Shown piece after piece: positions 30,999 to 40,302 of a DNA stretch of 64,000 nt. The first letter of the stretch is position 1; each line of letters starts with the position of its first letter. The notes beneath the pieces are model-generated. The model had not been told where the DNA came from, searched no databases, and was given only the letters and a program-made list of their open reading frames with translations. The DNA is from Paracoccaceae bacterium Fryx2 (GTDB lineage Bacteria > Pseudomonadota > Alphaproteobacteria > Rhodobacterales > Rhodobacteraceae), in the NCBI GenBank assembly GCA_032334235.1, contig JAVSGI010000005.1, positions 1,674,001 through 1,738,000 of the forward strand, given 5' to 3'. The translations under genes and the position numbers were made by a program.

Positions 30999-32083
30999 CA
31001 GCGCACGCCCTTGAACTGCGCCACCGCATGGGCCACCCGGCGGCACGACGCCTCGTCGCCCACCGTGATCCGCAGGCAATGCGGCAGGTTGTAACCCGCC
31101 ACCCGCCGCACGATCAGCCCCTGCGATTGCAGGTAGGCGTCGCAGGCTTCCGCCTCGGCGGCATCGGCAAAGCGGGCCAGCACGAAGTTCGCCATCGAGG
31201 TGTCGGAAGGCACTCCAAGCTCGGCCAGCGCCTCGGCCAGCCAGACCCGCATCCGCGCATTGTCGGCCCGGCAGCGGTTGACGTAATCCTGATCGCGCAC
31301 CGCGGCCTCGGCCGTCTCAAGCTGGGTCGAGGACAGGTTGAACGGCCCCCTGATCCGGTTCAGCACGTCGATCACGCCCTTCGGCCCGTAGCCCCAGCCG
31401 ATCCTGAGCCCGCCCAGCCCGTAGATCTTGGAAAACGTCCGCGTCATCACCACGTTGCTGCGCCCGTCGACCAGCGCCGCACCACCGTCATGGCCCGGCA
31501 CATATTCGGCGTAGGCCCCGTCCAGCACCAGCAGCGCCTGCTTCGGCAGCCCCTCGGCCAGCCGCGCCACGTCGGCGGCGGAAATCATCGTGCCGGTCGG
31601 GTTGTTCGGGTTGGCGATGAACACCAGTTTCGTGCGGTGCGAACAGGCGGCCAGCAGGGCATCGACATCGGTGGTGCGCTCGCGTTCGGAAACCTCGACC
31701 GGCGTCGCCCCGACCGCCATCGCCGAAATGCGATACATCAGAAAGCCGTGTTCGGTGAACAGCACCTCGTCGCCCGGCCCGGCATAGGCCTGACAGAGGA
31801 AGGTGATGATCTCGTCCGACCCCACGCCGCAGATGATCCGCGCCGCGTCCAGCCCGTGCACATCGGCAATCGCCTGCCGCAGTTGCGCATGGTCGGTGTT
31901 GGGGTAGCGGTGCAACTGGTGGACGGTGCGCTGGAACGCCTCTTTCGCCCGGTCAGAGGGGCCGAAGGGGTTTTCGTTCGACGACAGCTTCACCGCATTG
32001 GACACCCCGGCAACATTGGCCTTGCCGCCCTCGTAGAGCGCAATGTCCAGAATGCCGGGCTGCGGGCGGATGGCGTCGTTCAT
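30998..32083 (-). CDS. hisC: Histidinol-phosphate/aromatic aminotransferase
   Basis: A 361-residue fold-type I aminotransferase of the HisC family: NENPFGPS near the start, the pyridine-binding NPNNPTGT, the PLP lysine in [16 protein letters not shown] and the C-terminal LRITVG. HisC enzymes act on imidazole-acetol phosphate and often on aromatic keto acids; linkage to prephenate dehydrogenase fits the second role. The ATG at 32083 is the only good start. Confidence 0.93.
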   Translation of the reverse strand: MNDAIRPQPGILDIALYEGGKANVAGVSNAVKLSSNENPFGPSDRAKEAFQRTVHQLHRYPNTDHAQLRQAIADVHGLDAARIICGVGSDEIITFLCQAYAGPGDEVLFTEHGFLMYRISAMAVGATPVEVSERERTTDVDALLAACSHRTKLVFIANPNNPTGTMISAADVARLAEGLPKQALLVLDGAYAEYVPGHDGGAALVDGRSNVVMTRTFSKIYGLGGLRIGWGYGPKGVIDVLNRIRGPFNLSSTQLETAEAAVRDQDYVNRCRADNARMRVWLAEALAELGVPSDTSMANFVLARFADAAEAEACDAYLQSQGLIVRRVAGYNLPHCLRITVGDEASCRRVAHAVAQFKGVR

Positions 32084-32179
32084 GGCGGTCTCCAGACTGT
32101 CGCGATGGTTCTAGCGACCGGCAGGGGGCTTTGCCAGCGCGATGTTCAGCAAGCCCCGGCAGGCCGGGCAACCATCGTC

Positions 32180-33643
32180 TCAGACCGCCAGAAAGTTCAC
32201 GAACTGCCACGGATCGGCGTCGTCGCGGGTTTCGGCAAAGCGGTTGATGCGGTGGGCCAGCGGCGTCCAGTCGGTGTAATGCGCCTCGATCCGGCCGAGG
32301 TAGGGGCGCTGCACGTCCAGGCAGCGGGCATGATCCATCTCGTCGGCCTCGACGATGCCCGCGCGCGGGTTCTCCGCCGCCCAGACAATTCCCGCCAGAA
32401 CGGCCGAGGTGACCTGCATCCCTGTCGCATTCTGCCACGGTGCCAGGCTGCGCGCCTCGGCGATGCTCAGGCGCGAGCCATACCACAGCGCCTTTTCCGG
32501 CCCATACAGGAACACCCCCAGGTCGTCGCCGCCCGACACGATCTCCTCGGCCGTCAGGATGTGCTTTTCCTCCGGCAGGCAGCCCGCGCCGTTGACCTCG
32601 TAAAGGCTCAGGATGGCATCGTTGCAGGGGTGATAGGCGTAATGGCAGGTCGGGCGGAACGCAGGCTCCGCCCCCTCGCCCACCGTGTAGTAGTCGGCGA
32701 TCGAGATCGACTCGTTGTGCGTCACCAGCAGGCCGAACTGCGGCCCCACGTCCGGGCACCAGCTCCGCACCCTTGTATCGGCCCCGGCGCGGTCGATCCA
32801 GATCGCGCAGCGGCTGCCGGTGTCGAAGGCATACCCGTTCACCGGCAGGCGCTTCTCGTGGCTGCCCCAGCCAAGCTCGGCCGGCTGATAGCCTTCCGAC
32901 AAGAGCCCGTCCACCGACCAGGTGTTGACGAACACCCCCGCCGGTTTCGGGCGCGCCGACACCTGAGTGTCGCGTTCGGCGATATGCACGCCCTTGACGC
33001 CCAGCCCCTGCATCAGCGCCGCCCAGCCCTCGCGGCATTCGGGCACCTCAGCCGGGCGGCCCGTGTCGGACGCCAGCCGCAGCAGCGCCTCTTTCAGCAG
33101 CCACGACACCATGCCGGGGTTGGCCCCGCAGCACGACACCGCCGTGGCCCCCCCGGCATGGGTCCGCGCCAGCGCCCGCACGGTTTCGCGCAGCGGATAG
33201 TTGGTGCGCTCGGCATTGGGCACGGTTGACCCGAAGTAGAACCCCGGCCACGGCTCGATCACCGTGTCGAGATACAGCACACCCAGTTCCTGACACAGCA
33301 GCATCAGGTCGATCGACCCGACATCGACCGACAGGTTGACCACGAACCCCCGCCCGTGGGGGAACAGCCCGCGCAGCACCTGCGCGTAATTGTCAGGCGT
33401 CAGCGCCACCTGCAAATGGGCGATGCCGCGCTCGGCCAGCAGGGCGGCATGTTCGCCGCTGGGCTCGATCACCGTAAAGGTGTCGCGGTCATAGCTCAGA
33501 TGCCGCTCGATCAGCGGCAGGGTGCCGCGCCCGATGCTGCCGAAGCCGATCATCACCAGCGGCCCGTCGATCCTGGCGTGGACGGTATGTTCCGCAACCG
33601 GCTGGCCCTTGATCGGGCGGCCAAGGGTGGGTTGGCTCGTCAT
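32180..33643 (-). CDS. hss: Homospermidine synthase
   Basis: Makes sym-homospermidine from putrescine (or spermidine) with NAD. The 487-residue protein has the Rossmann loop MIGFGSIGRGTLPL near residue 32, DTVIEPWPGFYFG, CCGANPGMVSWL, and the C-terminal HRINRFAETRDDADPWQFVNF. Length and motifs match the bacterial enzyme. It starts at ATG 33643 behind a GGAGAC site, 37 bases after the YqhA gene. Confidence 0.92.
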   Translation of the reverse strand: MTSQPTLGRPIKGQPVAEHTVHARIDGPLVMIGFGSIGRGTLPLIERHLSYDRDTFTVIEPSGEHAALLAERGIAHLQVALTPDNYAQVLRGLFPHGRGFVVNLSVDVGSIDLMLLCQELGVLYLDTVIEPWPGFYFGSTVPNAERTNYPLRETVRALARTHAGGATAVSCCGANPGMVSWLLKEALLRLASDTGRPAEVPECREGWAALMQGLGVKGVHIAERDTQVSARPKPAGVFVNTWSVDGLLSEGYQPAELGWGSHEKRLPVNGYAFDTGSRCAIWIDRAGADTRVRSWCPDVGPQFGLLVTHNESISIADYYTVGEGAEPAFRPTCHYAYHPCNDAILSLYEVNGAGCLPEEKHILTAEEIVSGGDDLGVFLYGPEKALWYGSRLSIAEARSLAPWQNATGMQVTSAVLAGIVWAAENPRAGIVEADEMDHARCLDVQRPYLGRIEAHYTDWTPLAHRINRFAETRDDADPWQFVNFLAV

Positions 33644-33680
33644 GGCAAGTCTCCTGTTCCGTGGCTGCCGGGCGGCGCCT

Positions 33681-34211
33681 TCAATGCTTGTCGGTCTGGG
33701 CCGCCATCCAGTCCATCAGGGCCAGCAGCACACCCGACAGCACGAATGTCAGGTGGATGATCACCATCCACATCAACTGGCTTTCCGGCGGCTGGTGCGT
33801 GCCGGTCTTGCCGATCTCCATGAACACCTTCAGCAGGTGAATCCCCGAAATCGCCACGATCGAGGCGATCAGCTTCATCTTCAGCCCAGAGAAATCGACC
33901 TTGCCCATCCAGTCGGGCCGGTCCTCGCTGTCGACGATGTCAAGCTTCGAGACGAAGTTCTCGTAGCCGGAGAACAGCACGATCAGCATCAGGTTCGCGG
34001 CCAGCGTCAGGTCGATCAGCGTCAGGATCGCGAGGATGCCCTGATCGGCCCCCATCGTGAAGGTCTTCGGCGCGTAGTAGAGCAATTCGCGCACGAAGAT
34101 GACCGTCAGCATGGCAAGTGCGATCACCAGCCCCAGATACATCGGCGCCATAAGCCAGCGCGAGGCGAACAGGCCCTTTTCAAACCGTGTCTCGATACCG
34201 GGTTTGTCGCT
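33681..34211 (-). CDS. YqhA/TIGR00645-family inner-membrane protein
   Basis: A 176-residue protein with about four membrane helices (roughly 20-43, 60-83, 110-130, 145-168). The opening ETRFEKGLFASRWLMAPMYLGL and the segment LIVLFSGYENFVSKLD match the TIGR00645 family. Function unknown. Start at the second of two adjacent ATGs (34211), which is better spaced from GGAG than the first (34214). Confidence 0.88.
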   Translation of the reverse strand, partial: SDKPGIETRFEKGLFASRWLMAPMYLGLVIALAMLTVIFVRELLYYAPKTFTMGADQGILAILTLIDLTLAANLMLIVLFSGYENFVSKLDIVDSEDRPDWMGKVDFSGLKMKLIASIVAISGIHLLKVFMEIGKTGTHQPPESQLMWMVIIHLTFVLSGVLLALMDWMAAQTDKH

Positions 34212-34334
34212 CATCATCAACTCCGCAAGGATTGTGCGTTGCATCTAGGGGTTCCCACCCCGCTGTGCAATCGCGTGCTGCGCTGCGGCAGGGCCGGTGC
34301 GGCGCGCAGGCCACATTCCCTGCGGGGCCGACAC

Positions 34335-34375
34335 GAAAAGGCCCGCCTCGCGCCTTGGCGCGGGCGGGCCTTTCG
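34335..34375 (-). terminator. Terminator of rpsD
   Basis: A long hairpin with arms AAAGGCCCGCC (34337-34347) and GGCGGGCCTTT (34363-34373), containing an inner CGCGCC/GGCGCG stem, lies just after the rpsD stop on the minus strand and is followed by a short T tract. Confidence 0.85.
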
Positions 34376-34397
34376 CCACGCAACCGATCCGGCGGGA

Positions 34398-35018
34398 TCA
34401 GTTCTTGGCGTAGTATTCGACGACCAGGTTCGGCTCCATCACCACCGGATAGGGCACATCGCCCAGGCCCGGGGTGCGGACGAACTTCACGATCAGCTTG
34501 GAATTGTCGACTTCCAGGTAATCGGGCACGTCGCGCTCGGTCAGCTGGGTCGCTTCCAGGATCAGCGCCATCTGCTTGGATTTCTGGCGGACCTCGATCA
34601 GGTCGCCTTCCTTCACGCGGTAGGAGGCGATGTTGACGCGGATGCCGTTGACCATGACATGGCCGTGGTTGACGAACTGGCGCGCGGCAAAGATCGTCGG
34701 CACCAGCTTGGCGCGGTAGACCACCGCATCCAGACGACGCTCCAGCAGACCAATCAGCATCTCGCCGGTATCGCCCTTGACGCGCTCGGCTTCGGTGAAG
34801 ATCTTGCGGAACTGCTTTTCGGTCAGGTCACCATAGTAACCCTTCAGCTTCTGCTTGGCGCGCAGCTGCGTGCCGAAGTCGGAAAGCTTGTTCTTGCGGC
34901 GCTGGCCGTGCTGGCCGGGGCCGTATTCGCGCTTGTTCACCGGGGACTTGGCGCGCCCCCAGATGTTTTCGCCCATGCGGCGGTCGATCTTGTGCTTGGC
35001 AGACGTGCGTTTGGTCAC
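34398..35018 (-). CDS. rpsD: 30S ribosomal protein S4
   Basis: Primary rRNA-binding protein of the small subunit. 206 residues starting at a GTG codon (35018) behind AAGGAGATC; the protein begins with (M)[20 protein letters not shown]. The S4 RNA-binding domain follows from about residue 95 ([29 protein letters not shown] region). As in other alphaproteobacteria it lies apart from the main ribosomal operons. Confidence 0.97.
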   Translation of the reverse strand: MTKRTSAKHKIDRRMGENIWGRAKSPVNKREYGPGQHGQRRKNKLSDFGTQLRAKQKLKGYYGDLTEKQFRKIFTEAERVKGDTGEMLIGLLERRLDAVVYRAKLVPTIFAARQFVNHGHVMVNGIRVNIASYRVKEGDLIEVRQKSKQMALILEATQLTERDVPDYLEVDNSKLIVKFVRTPGLGDVPYPVVMEPNLVVEYYAKN

Positions 35019-35107
35019 GGCTGATCTCCTTCGGTCATGTGAAGGGCGTTGTCCTTTGGCCCGAAGGCCCGACAGGCACCCCCTTGCGGGGACCACCAAC
35101 ACCAATG

Positions 35108-35131
35108 AAAAACCCCGGGCCTGAACCCGGG
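35108..35131 (-). terminator. Terminator of the Hint-domain gene
   Basis: CCCGGG arms at 35114-35119 and 35126-35131 form a stem about 40 bases after the Hint gene stop on the minus strand, followed by five Ts. Confidence 0.8.
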
Positions 35132-35171
35132 ATTGGGGGCTTATACAGTCCGTTCGCGCGGTGTCAACCGC

Positions 35172-35771
35172 TCACGCCGCCAGGTCGTGCCGCAGGATCG
35201 CGGCCTCAGACGCCGACAGGTTGCGCCGGGCATAATCGCCGTAGGCCTGCGGATCGGCCTCGATGCCGGGCAGCAGTTCCACCAGCCCGCGCCGCTGCGC
35301 CGGATCGACCGTTTCCAGCGCGGTGTTCGACGGATGGAAGCTTTCCGTCTCCAGCCCATTGGCAAACACGATCTGGTGCCGCTCCAGCAGGATGTGAACA
35401 TAGGTCACCTCGCGCAGGGCATGATCGACGACGATGGTGGACTCATTCAGCAGATCCTCGGCCGCCACCAGCACCTCGGGCGTGTTGAACAGGGCCTGCG
35501 CCGCCGCCCCGCGCACCAGCATCCGGTGCTGCGGCGACACCAGCAGGTCTTCATCCGGCTGCCCCTGCCCAAGCGCCCCCGCCCGGAAGCGGATGGGGCG
35601 CAGATGCGGCATGGCGTAAAGCCGCGCGCCGGTCATGCGGCGGTGGCCCGACCAAAGCACCTGCTGCGGGCCGTTGTCGCGCGTCAGGATGCGGTCGCCA
35701 ACGCGCAGCGACTGGATCAGCCGCGCGCCATCGGGTGTGGCGATCCGCGTGCCCGGCGTGAAGCAGATCAC
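35172..35771 (-). CDS. Hint-domain protein, C-terminal part (frame-split)
   Basis: The open frame starts with GTGATCTGCTTCACG, that is (V)ICFTPGTRIATPDG, the hallmark opening of the Hedgehog/intein (Hint) domain found in many Rhodobacterales proteins. It includes the LLVSPQHRMLV block and ends NLSASEAAILRHDLAA. The family protein is normally continuous with the N-terminal part encoded at 35768-36253. Here a run of seven Gs separates the two frames. The two open frames overlap by four bases (GTGA), so this part could also be made by coupled reinitiation. Confidence 0.8.
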   Translation of the reverse strand: MICFTPGTRIATPDGARLIQSLRVGDRILTRDNGPQQVLWSGHRRMTGARLYAMPHLRPIRFRAGALGQGQPDEDLLVSPQHRMLVRGAAAQALFNTPEVLVAAEDLLNESTIVVDHALREVTYVHILLERHQIVFANGLETESFHPSNTALETVDPAQRRGLVELLPGIEADPQAYGDYARRNLSASEAAILRHDLAA

Positions 35772-36253
35772 CCCCCCGCCGCCCGCGCCCCCGCCCCTTG
35801 CGCCGTGCGGTCGATCGCGGTGCGCACCACCCAGAGGTCGCGGTCGGCCGGCGGCGCATCTCCGACAAACAGCACCAGCCGCGCACCCGTATCGGGCACG
35901 TCGATCAGCGTCACCGAATAGCTGTGATGCCCATCCGTCACGATGAACCCCTGTTCGGGGGGGGCCTCGCCGCAGGCTTCCGGCACGTCGGGCGCATCCG
36001 GCCCCGTGCCCCCGCCGCCCACTGCCGCCCCGATCAGCCGGCGCACCATGCGCGCCGCCCGTCTCCTCATGTCCGCCGCCCCTTCGGCCCCCTCAAGCAC
36101 CAGGAGGCCCTGCGGCCCGTCAACCCTGACCGGCTTGCCCGTCCAGCGCCACGAAGCGCCAACGGCCAACACGTCAAGACTGGCGGCCCGAAGGCCATCT
36201 GTTTCCGTCTGGGACCAGGAAATGACGAACGTGCCGCGAAAGCCCGTTCCCAT
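35768..36253 (-). CDS. Hint-domain protein, N-terminal part (frame-split)
   Basis: 161 residues starting MGTGFRGTFVISWSQTETDGL, which matches the usual N-terminus of Rhodobacterales Hint proteins, with GFIVTDGHHSYSVTLIDVPDTGARLVLFVG and DLWVVRTAIDR. The frame ends in GAGARAAGG-stop inside the seven-G run at 35771-35777 (C7 on the plus strand). One additional G would join it to ICFTPGTRIATPDG without a break. So this is either a true frameshift, a phase-variable tract or a sequence error. Confidence 0.75.
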   Translation of the reverse strand: MGTGFRGTFVISWSQTETDGLRAASLDVLAVGASWRWTGKPVRVDGPQGLLVLEGAEGAADMRRRAARMVRRLIGAAVGGGGTGPDAPDVPEACGEAPPEQGFIVTDGHHSYSVTLIDVPDTGARLVLFVGDAPPADRDLWVVRTAIDRTAQGAGARAAGG

Positions 36254-36366
36254 GCCTGTCTGCCTGCTCGTCTTTTATATGCCCCGGGCTTGGTGCCCAA
36301 GTGCCTGTAACGCAAAGGTTAACAAACCCTTTGCAGCTTGGCTATGCCCTTTTGGCAACACCCGTG

Positions 36367-37290
36367 TCAGAAACGCAACCGAAGGCTCAGCGAGCCGACC
36401 AGTTGCGGGTCCGGCTGTTCCTCGAACTCCTTGCCCAGCAGGGTCACGCCGTAAAAGGCTTCCGAAGTCTCGCCCTGCCAGTGCACCCCGGCCCGCAGCC
36501 GCGTCCGCGTGTCATTCAGCGTGGCCAACCCGCCATCGGGCAGGTATCCGCTGTCGAACACATGCGCCACGTCGCCGCCCAGCGTGAAGCTGAGGCCCGG
36601 CACATCCGCGCCCTCGATGCCCTCGACCCGCTGGCCGGTGATCACGTCGCGGATCATCAGGCCGCCCGCGCCGAACTGGCCCACCACCATGTCGCCGCCG
36701 ACCCGCACCAGGCTTTCCACCCCGGCCTGCGCCTGCGCAAAGGGGCGCAGCGTGACGCGGTCGTTCAGCCGGACCGACCGTCCGATCTCGGCCGACACGG
36801 TCGGAAACACCTGATCGGGGATCTGGTCGCCCAGCACGCGCGGCTTCGGCAGCCCCAGCAGATTGTGGATGTTGCGCTGAAACGCCCCGATGCCGGTCTG
36901 CGGCCCGGTGAACACCAGGTCGCCCCCGGCGCTGACCTCGGCCGCGCCCAGCGCGAAATGGGTATGCACCCCCAGCGACAGCGCCCCGACATAGCGGCGG
37001 TCATCCGGGTCGGGGTTCACCAGATCCTCCGGGGCGATGACCTCGCTGCGCAGCCGGAACTCCAGGATCTCGCCCGCCCTGCCCGGCAACTGCCCGTCCC
37101 AGCCCGGGCCGCGCATCAGGCTCAGCGCATAGCCGCCTGACCGCCAGCGGTCACGCCCGTCACCGATGGCATCGTTGGCGAAGATCCGGCCCAAGCCCAG
37201 CGTCACCCGGTCCTGCGCCGCGACCGGCGCGACCAGAGACAGACCCAGAATCGCCGCCAGCGAACATAGCAAGAGAGCCGTCTTCATCAC
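36367..37290 (-). CDS. LpxR-family lipid A deacylase (DUF2219), outer membrane
   Basis: A 307-residue outer-membrane beta-barrel. It has a signal peptide ending VAPVAA-Q, then the LpxR-type motif ANDAIGDGRDRWRSGGY, which carries the Asn/Asp pair used for catalysis and calcium, and ends with a terminal Phe (LRLRF), the barrel-assembly signal. LpxR removes the 3'-acyloxyacyl group from lipid A; whether this homologue does so here is inferred. An alternative start is the second ATG at 37287. Confidence 0.82.
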   Translation of the reverse strand: MMKTALLLCSLAAILGLSLVAPVAAQDRVTLGLGRIFANDAIGDGRDRWRSGGYALSLMRGPGWDGQLPGRAGEILEFRLRSEVIAPEDLVNPDPDDRRYVGALSLGVHTHFALGAAEVSAGGDLVFTGPQTGIGAFQRNIHNLLGLPKPRVLGDQIPDQVFPTVSAEIGRSVRLNDRVTLRPFAQAQAGVESLVRVGGDMVVGQFGAGGLMIRDVITGQRVEGIEGADVPGLSFTLGGDVAHVFDSGYLPDGGLATLNDTRTRLRAGVHWQGETSEAFYGVTLLGKEFEEQPDPQLVGSLSLRLRF

Positions 37291-37597
37291 ATTTCCCGAA
37301 ACCAGAGGCCCCCCAACCGTGCGCGAACCTTAACCCGACCCGCGCGCCCGGTTCCACCCCGCCCCGCGCATTTTCCACAAAGCGGCCAGAGTGTTGCATC
37401 CCGGCACTTCCCCGCCCGCCAGCAGATGCGCGGCAGGTGCCCGCCCTCCAGCCATGTCAAGGTTGCGGCTGCCGCCGAACAGGATGCACATCTCGGCCCG
37501 GCCGGGAAAGGCCGGGGGCGCTGCCCCCGGGATACTTGAGAAAAGAAGAGGGGAAAGAAAGTGGGGGCGGCGCAGGGCAGGGCAGACCGGCCCCGGA
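37291..37597. other. 307-bp gap with GC-rich palindrome
   Basis: No confident gene. At 37512-37530 there is a perfect palindrome CCGGGGGC-GCT-GCCCCCGG followed by GGATACTTGAGAAAAGAAGAG, which resembles the sequence near 63830-63860 in reverse orientation. These look like copies of a dispersed intergenic element. A short minus-strand ORF is present but has no ribosome site. Confidence 0.5.
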
Positions 37598-38827
37598 TCA
37601 GAGGATCAGCTTCGGGTCATCCCCCATCGCAAGACCGGGGAACACCTTGGTTTCCAGCAGATTGCGGTCAAAGCCGTAAAGGTCGCGCATCGCCCAGGCA
37701 GCCCAGGCGCGCACGTCGCTGGTGGGCATCAGGTCGCGGCGGTCGTAAAGGTCGGCCTCGGCGAGGCCAGGCCAGCGCCCCAGCACCCGCCCGCCGCGGA
37801 TCGCCCCGCCCGCCATCAGCATCACTCCGCCGGTGCCGTGATCGGTTCCGCGCGAGCCGTTCTCGCGCACGGTGCGGCCGAACTCGGTCATCGCCAGCAC
37901 GGTCGTCTTGCCCCAGTCGGGGCCAAGCTGGTCGCGCAGCCGAAGGATCGTGCGCTCCAGCCGCAGCAGCGGGCGCGGGATGGCGCCGCGCTGGCCCTTG
38001 TGCGTATCCCATCCGGTCTGCGAGAATGCCGCGATCCGGGTCTCGCCGCGCAGCCGCTCGGCCGCGAAATCGACCAGCCGGTCGACATCGGCCATCTTGA
38101 TCGCGCCTTCGGCCGGTCTGGTGGCGGCAGGCTCGACCATCGCGGCAACAGGGCGCGGCCGGTCGGCCTCGGCGGCCAGTTCCATCGCCTCCTGCGCGGA
38201 ATCGCGGAACAGCGCATCCTCGTGATAGACATGGTCCAGCAGAAGCTGGCTTTGCGACGACAGCGAAAGCTTCAGGTCCGGCGTCCAGTTGCGCACCGGC
38301 GCCGGACCATCGAGCAGCGGCATCGCATCGCGCCCGACGGCAAAGGCGGTTTCGGCCACCAGCCCCGGCACCGCCTGCAGCATCCTGTTCAGCCAGCCGT
38401 CATGCCCGGCCCGCAGCCCGACATCGGTGCCGGTGCCGGCCTCCAGCAGGTCCTGCCCGTCGAAATGGCTGCGCTTGTCGCGGTAGGGGGTCGAGACTGC
38501 ATGGGCAAAGCCCAGCTCGCCCTTGGCCCACAGCGCCATCAGCCCCTTCAGTGACGGGTTCAGCGCGAAATAGCCATCAAGATCAAGCGCCCCGGTATCG
38601 ACGCCCAGCGTCGGGCGTGCCTGGGCGAACAGCGGGTCGGCCAGCGGTTGCACCACGTCGAGCCCGTCCATCGCGCCGCGCAGGATGATCACCACCAGCC
38701 GGTGATCGCCCAGCGGCGCGCCTCCCCCGGCGGCCGCCAGCGTCACCGTCGTCAGGAACGGATGCGCTGCCGCCGAACAGCCCAGCGCCGTCAGGCCGCG
38801 CAGGAAGAACCGTCTGTCGATCGTCAT
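37598..38827 (-). CDS. DUF1501 protein with Tat signal
   Basis: A 409-residue protein beginning MTIDRRFFLRGLTALG, a twin-arginine export signal, so it is probably folded before export. The DUF1501 core is seen as LVVIILRGAMDGLD, LAMTEFGRTVRENGSRGTDHGTGGVMLMAGG and WPGLAEADLYD, which recall the sulfatase/alkaline phosphatase fold. Function unknown. It lies nine bases after the DUF1800 gene; the pair is frequently together. Confidence 0.9.
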   Translation of the reverse strand: MTIDRRFFLRGLTALGCSAAAHPFLTTVTLAAAGGGAPLGDHRLVVIILRGAMDGLDVVQPLADPLFAQARPTLGVDTGALDLDGYFALNPSLKGLMALWAKGELGFAHAVSTPYRDKRSHFDGQDLLEAGTGTDVGLRAGHDGWLNRMLQAVPGLVAETAFAVGRDAMPLLDGPAPVRNWTPDLKLSLSSQSQLLLDHVYHEDALFRDSAQEAMELAAEADRPRPVAAMVEPAATRPAEGAIKMADVDRLVDFAAERLRGETRIAAFSQTGWDTHKGQRGAIPRPLLRLERTILRLRDQLGPDWGKTTVLAMTEFGRTVRENGSRGTDHGTGGVMLMAGGAIRGGRVLGRWPGLAEADLYDRRDLMPTSDVRAWAAWAMRDLYGFDRNLLETKVFPGLAMGDDPKLIL

Positions 38828-38836
38828 GATGACCCC

Positions 38837-40195
38837 CTAGCGCCGGTTGAAATCGGGCGAGGCCAGCACCAGCCCCACCCCTTCGCGGATATTCTCGGAC
38901 CGCTCGACCGCCCAGAGCAGCCGCTCGCCCGCCAGCGGCCCCAGCGCGGTCAGCGCAAACTCGCGCGGGTCCGGCAGGTCGGGCACCAGCCGCGACGGCA
39001 TCTCCATCGCCCAGGAGATGCGCGCGGCCATGCCCTGCGGCGTGATCCAGGCCTCGGCACGTTCTGGCCACCCGTCCGGGCCGCGCGGGGCCTGCCAGGG
39101 CTGGCCCATCCCGCCCATCGGCTGCACGATCAGCCGACGGAACGGCCCTTCGGCCAGCCCCGTGATCTCGTCGGCCCCGAGCCCAAGCGCGCGGAGCGAC
39201 GCAATCAGGAAATCATACGGCTGCCGCGCCTTGCCCCCCGGTGGCACCCAGGCTGCCGGGCTTTCCAGCAGCGCGCCATAGACCTGCAGCAGGTCGCCCC
39301 CCGTCGCCGAAAACACCTCGGCCAGCCGGCCCACCAAAGCCGGGTCGGGCTCGTCCGAGACGAAATGCACCACCAGCTTGCGCGCGATATGCGAGGCGGT
39401 TTCGGGCCGCACCGCCAGATCATCCAATGCCGTCAGGATCGGCGCGACCCCCTCGCCGTCATAGCTGCGCCCCAGCACGGTTTCCGCACCCGGTTCCACG
39501 ATATTGGGCCGGAACACGAAGCCTTCCGACACATCGAACCCCAGCCCGGTCAGCAGTTCGGCCATCTGGCGCACGTCGTCCTGGCTGTAGGGCGCACCCA
39601 CCCCCAGCGTGTGCAGCTCGATCAGCTCGCGGGCGAGGTTCTCGTTCAGCCCGCGCTTGCGGCGGACGCCCTGCCTTGAGGTCGGCCCGACCGACAGCAC
39701 CTGATCCAGATAGGTCAGCATCGCCGGATGCAGCGTCACCGCGCGCAGCATGTCGGCAAAGCGCCCGGCCAGATGCGGGCGGATGGCATCGTTGACCATC
39801 GCCGAGGGCAGCGCCCGTTCGCGCTTGGACCGTGGCGCGGCGGTGAAATGGTCGGTCCAGAATTGCGCCAGCCGTTCGCGAAACCCGTCGGGCGAGGCCA
39901 GCGCCCGCGCCAGCGTGACCCGCATCGCGCCTTGCGCCAGCCCCTCGACCGCCTGCTGGGCATCGCGGTAGGCCTGCATCTGCGGCTCGCCCTCCTGGGC
40001 CAGCTTGCGCGTCGCCTCGGCTTTGGCCATCAGCGGCAGCACATCGGCCAGGGCGATGCCGGGGTGGGCGGCGGCGGCGCGGTCGGACCCCGCCAGCGCC
40101 GCCAGCATCGCCGCAGGCGTTGCCGCCGCGCCCGGAGGCAGTGGCAGCCCGTAACCGAAGCGGATCGCGGCGATCACGGACGGGTCAATGGTCAT
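38837..40195 (-). CDS. DUF1800 family protein
   Basis: A 452-residue protein of the DUF1800 group: RFGYGLPLPPG at the start, FWTDHFTA, NENLARELIELHTLGVGAPYSQDDVRQMAELLTG, and HFVSDEP. The group is mostly found beside DUF1501 genes; its activity is unknown. ATG 40195 (MTIDPSVIAAIRFG) is preferred over an upstream start. No signal peptide is visible, unlike its partner. Confidence 0.9.
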   Translation of the reverse strand: MTIDPSVIAAIRFGYGLPLPPGAAATPAAMLAALAGSDRAAAAHPGIALADVLPLMAKAEATRKLAQEGEPQMQAYRDAQQAVEGLAQGAMRVTLARALASPDGFRERLAQFWTDHFTAAPRSKRERALPSAMVNDAIRPHLAGRFADMLRAVTLHPAMLTYLDQVLSVGPTSRQGVRRKRGLNENLARELIELHTLGVGAPYSQDDVRQMAELLTGLGFDVSEGFVFRPNIVEPGAETVLGRSYDGEGVAPILTALDDLAVRPETASHIARKLVVHFVSDEPDPALVGRLAEVFSATGGDLLQVYGALLESPAAWVPPGGKARQPYDFLIASLRALGLGADEITGLAEGPFRRLIVQPMGGMGQPWQAPRGPDGWPERAEAWITPQGMAARISWAMEMPSRLVPDLPDPREFALTALGPLAGERLLWAVERSENIREGVGLVLASPDFNRR

Positions 40196-40302
40196 CGCGG
40201 TCCCCCGGGGGTTGCAGTAGGCACTGACTGGCAATGTAGGGACAGGGATGCGCCGGGCCTAGAGACAAGGCCGCAACATTCGCCAAACTCCGCCGATGCC
40301 GG

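Noticed and set aside
31028..33229. A 733-codon plus-strand open frame
   Set aside because: Antisense to hisC and homospermidine synthase; composition typical of a shadow.
35172..35771. Intein or self-splicing element
   Set aside because: The Hint domain here is the C-terminal part of a Rhodobacterales secreted-type protein family; it is not embedded in a host gene and has no C-extein.
37380..37500. Short minus-strand ORF beginning MCILFGGSRNLDMAGG
   Set aside because: About 50 codons, no ribosome site, no homology I recognise.
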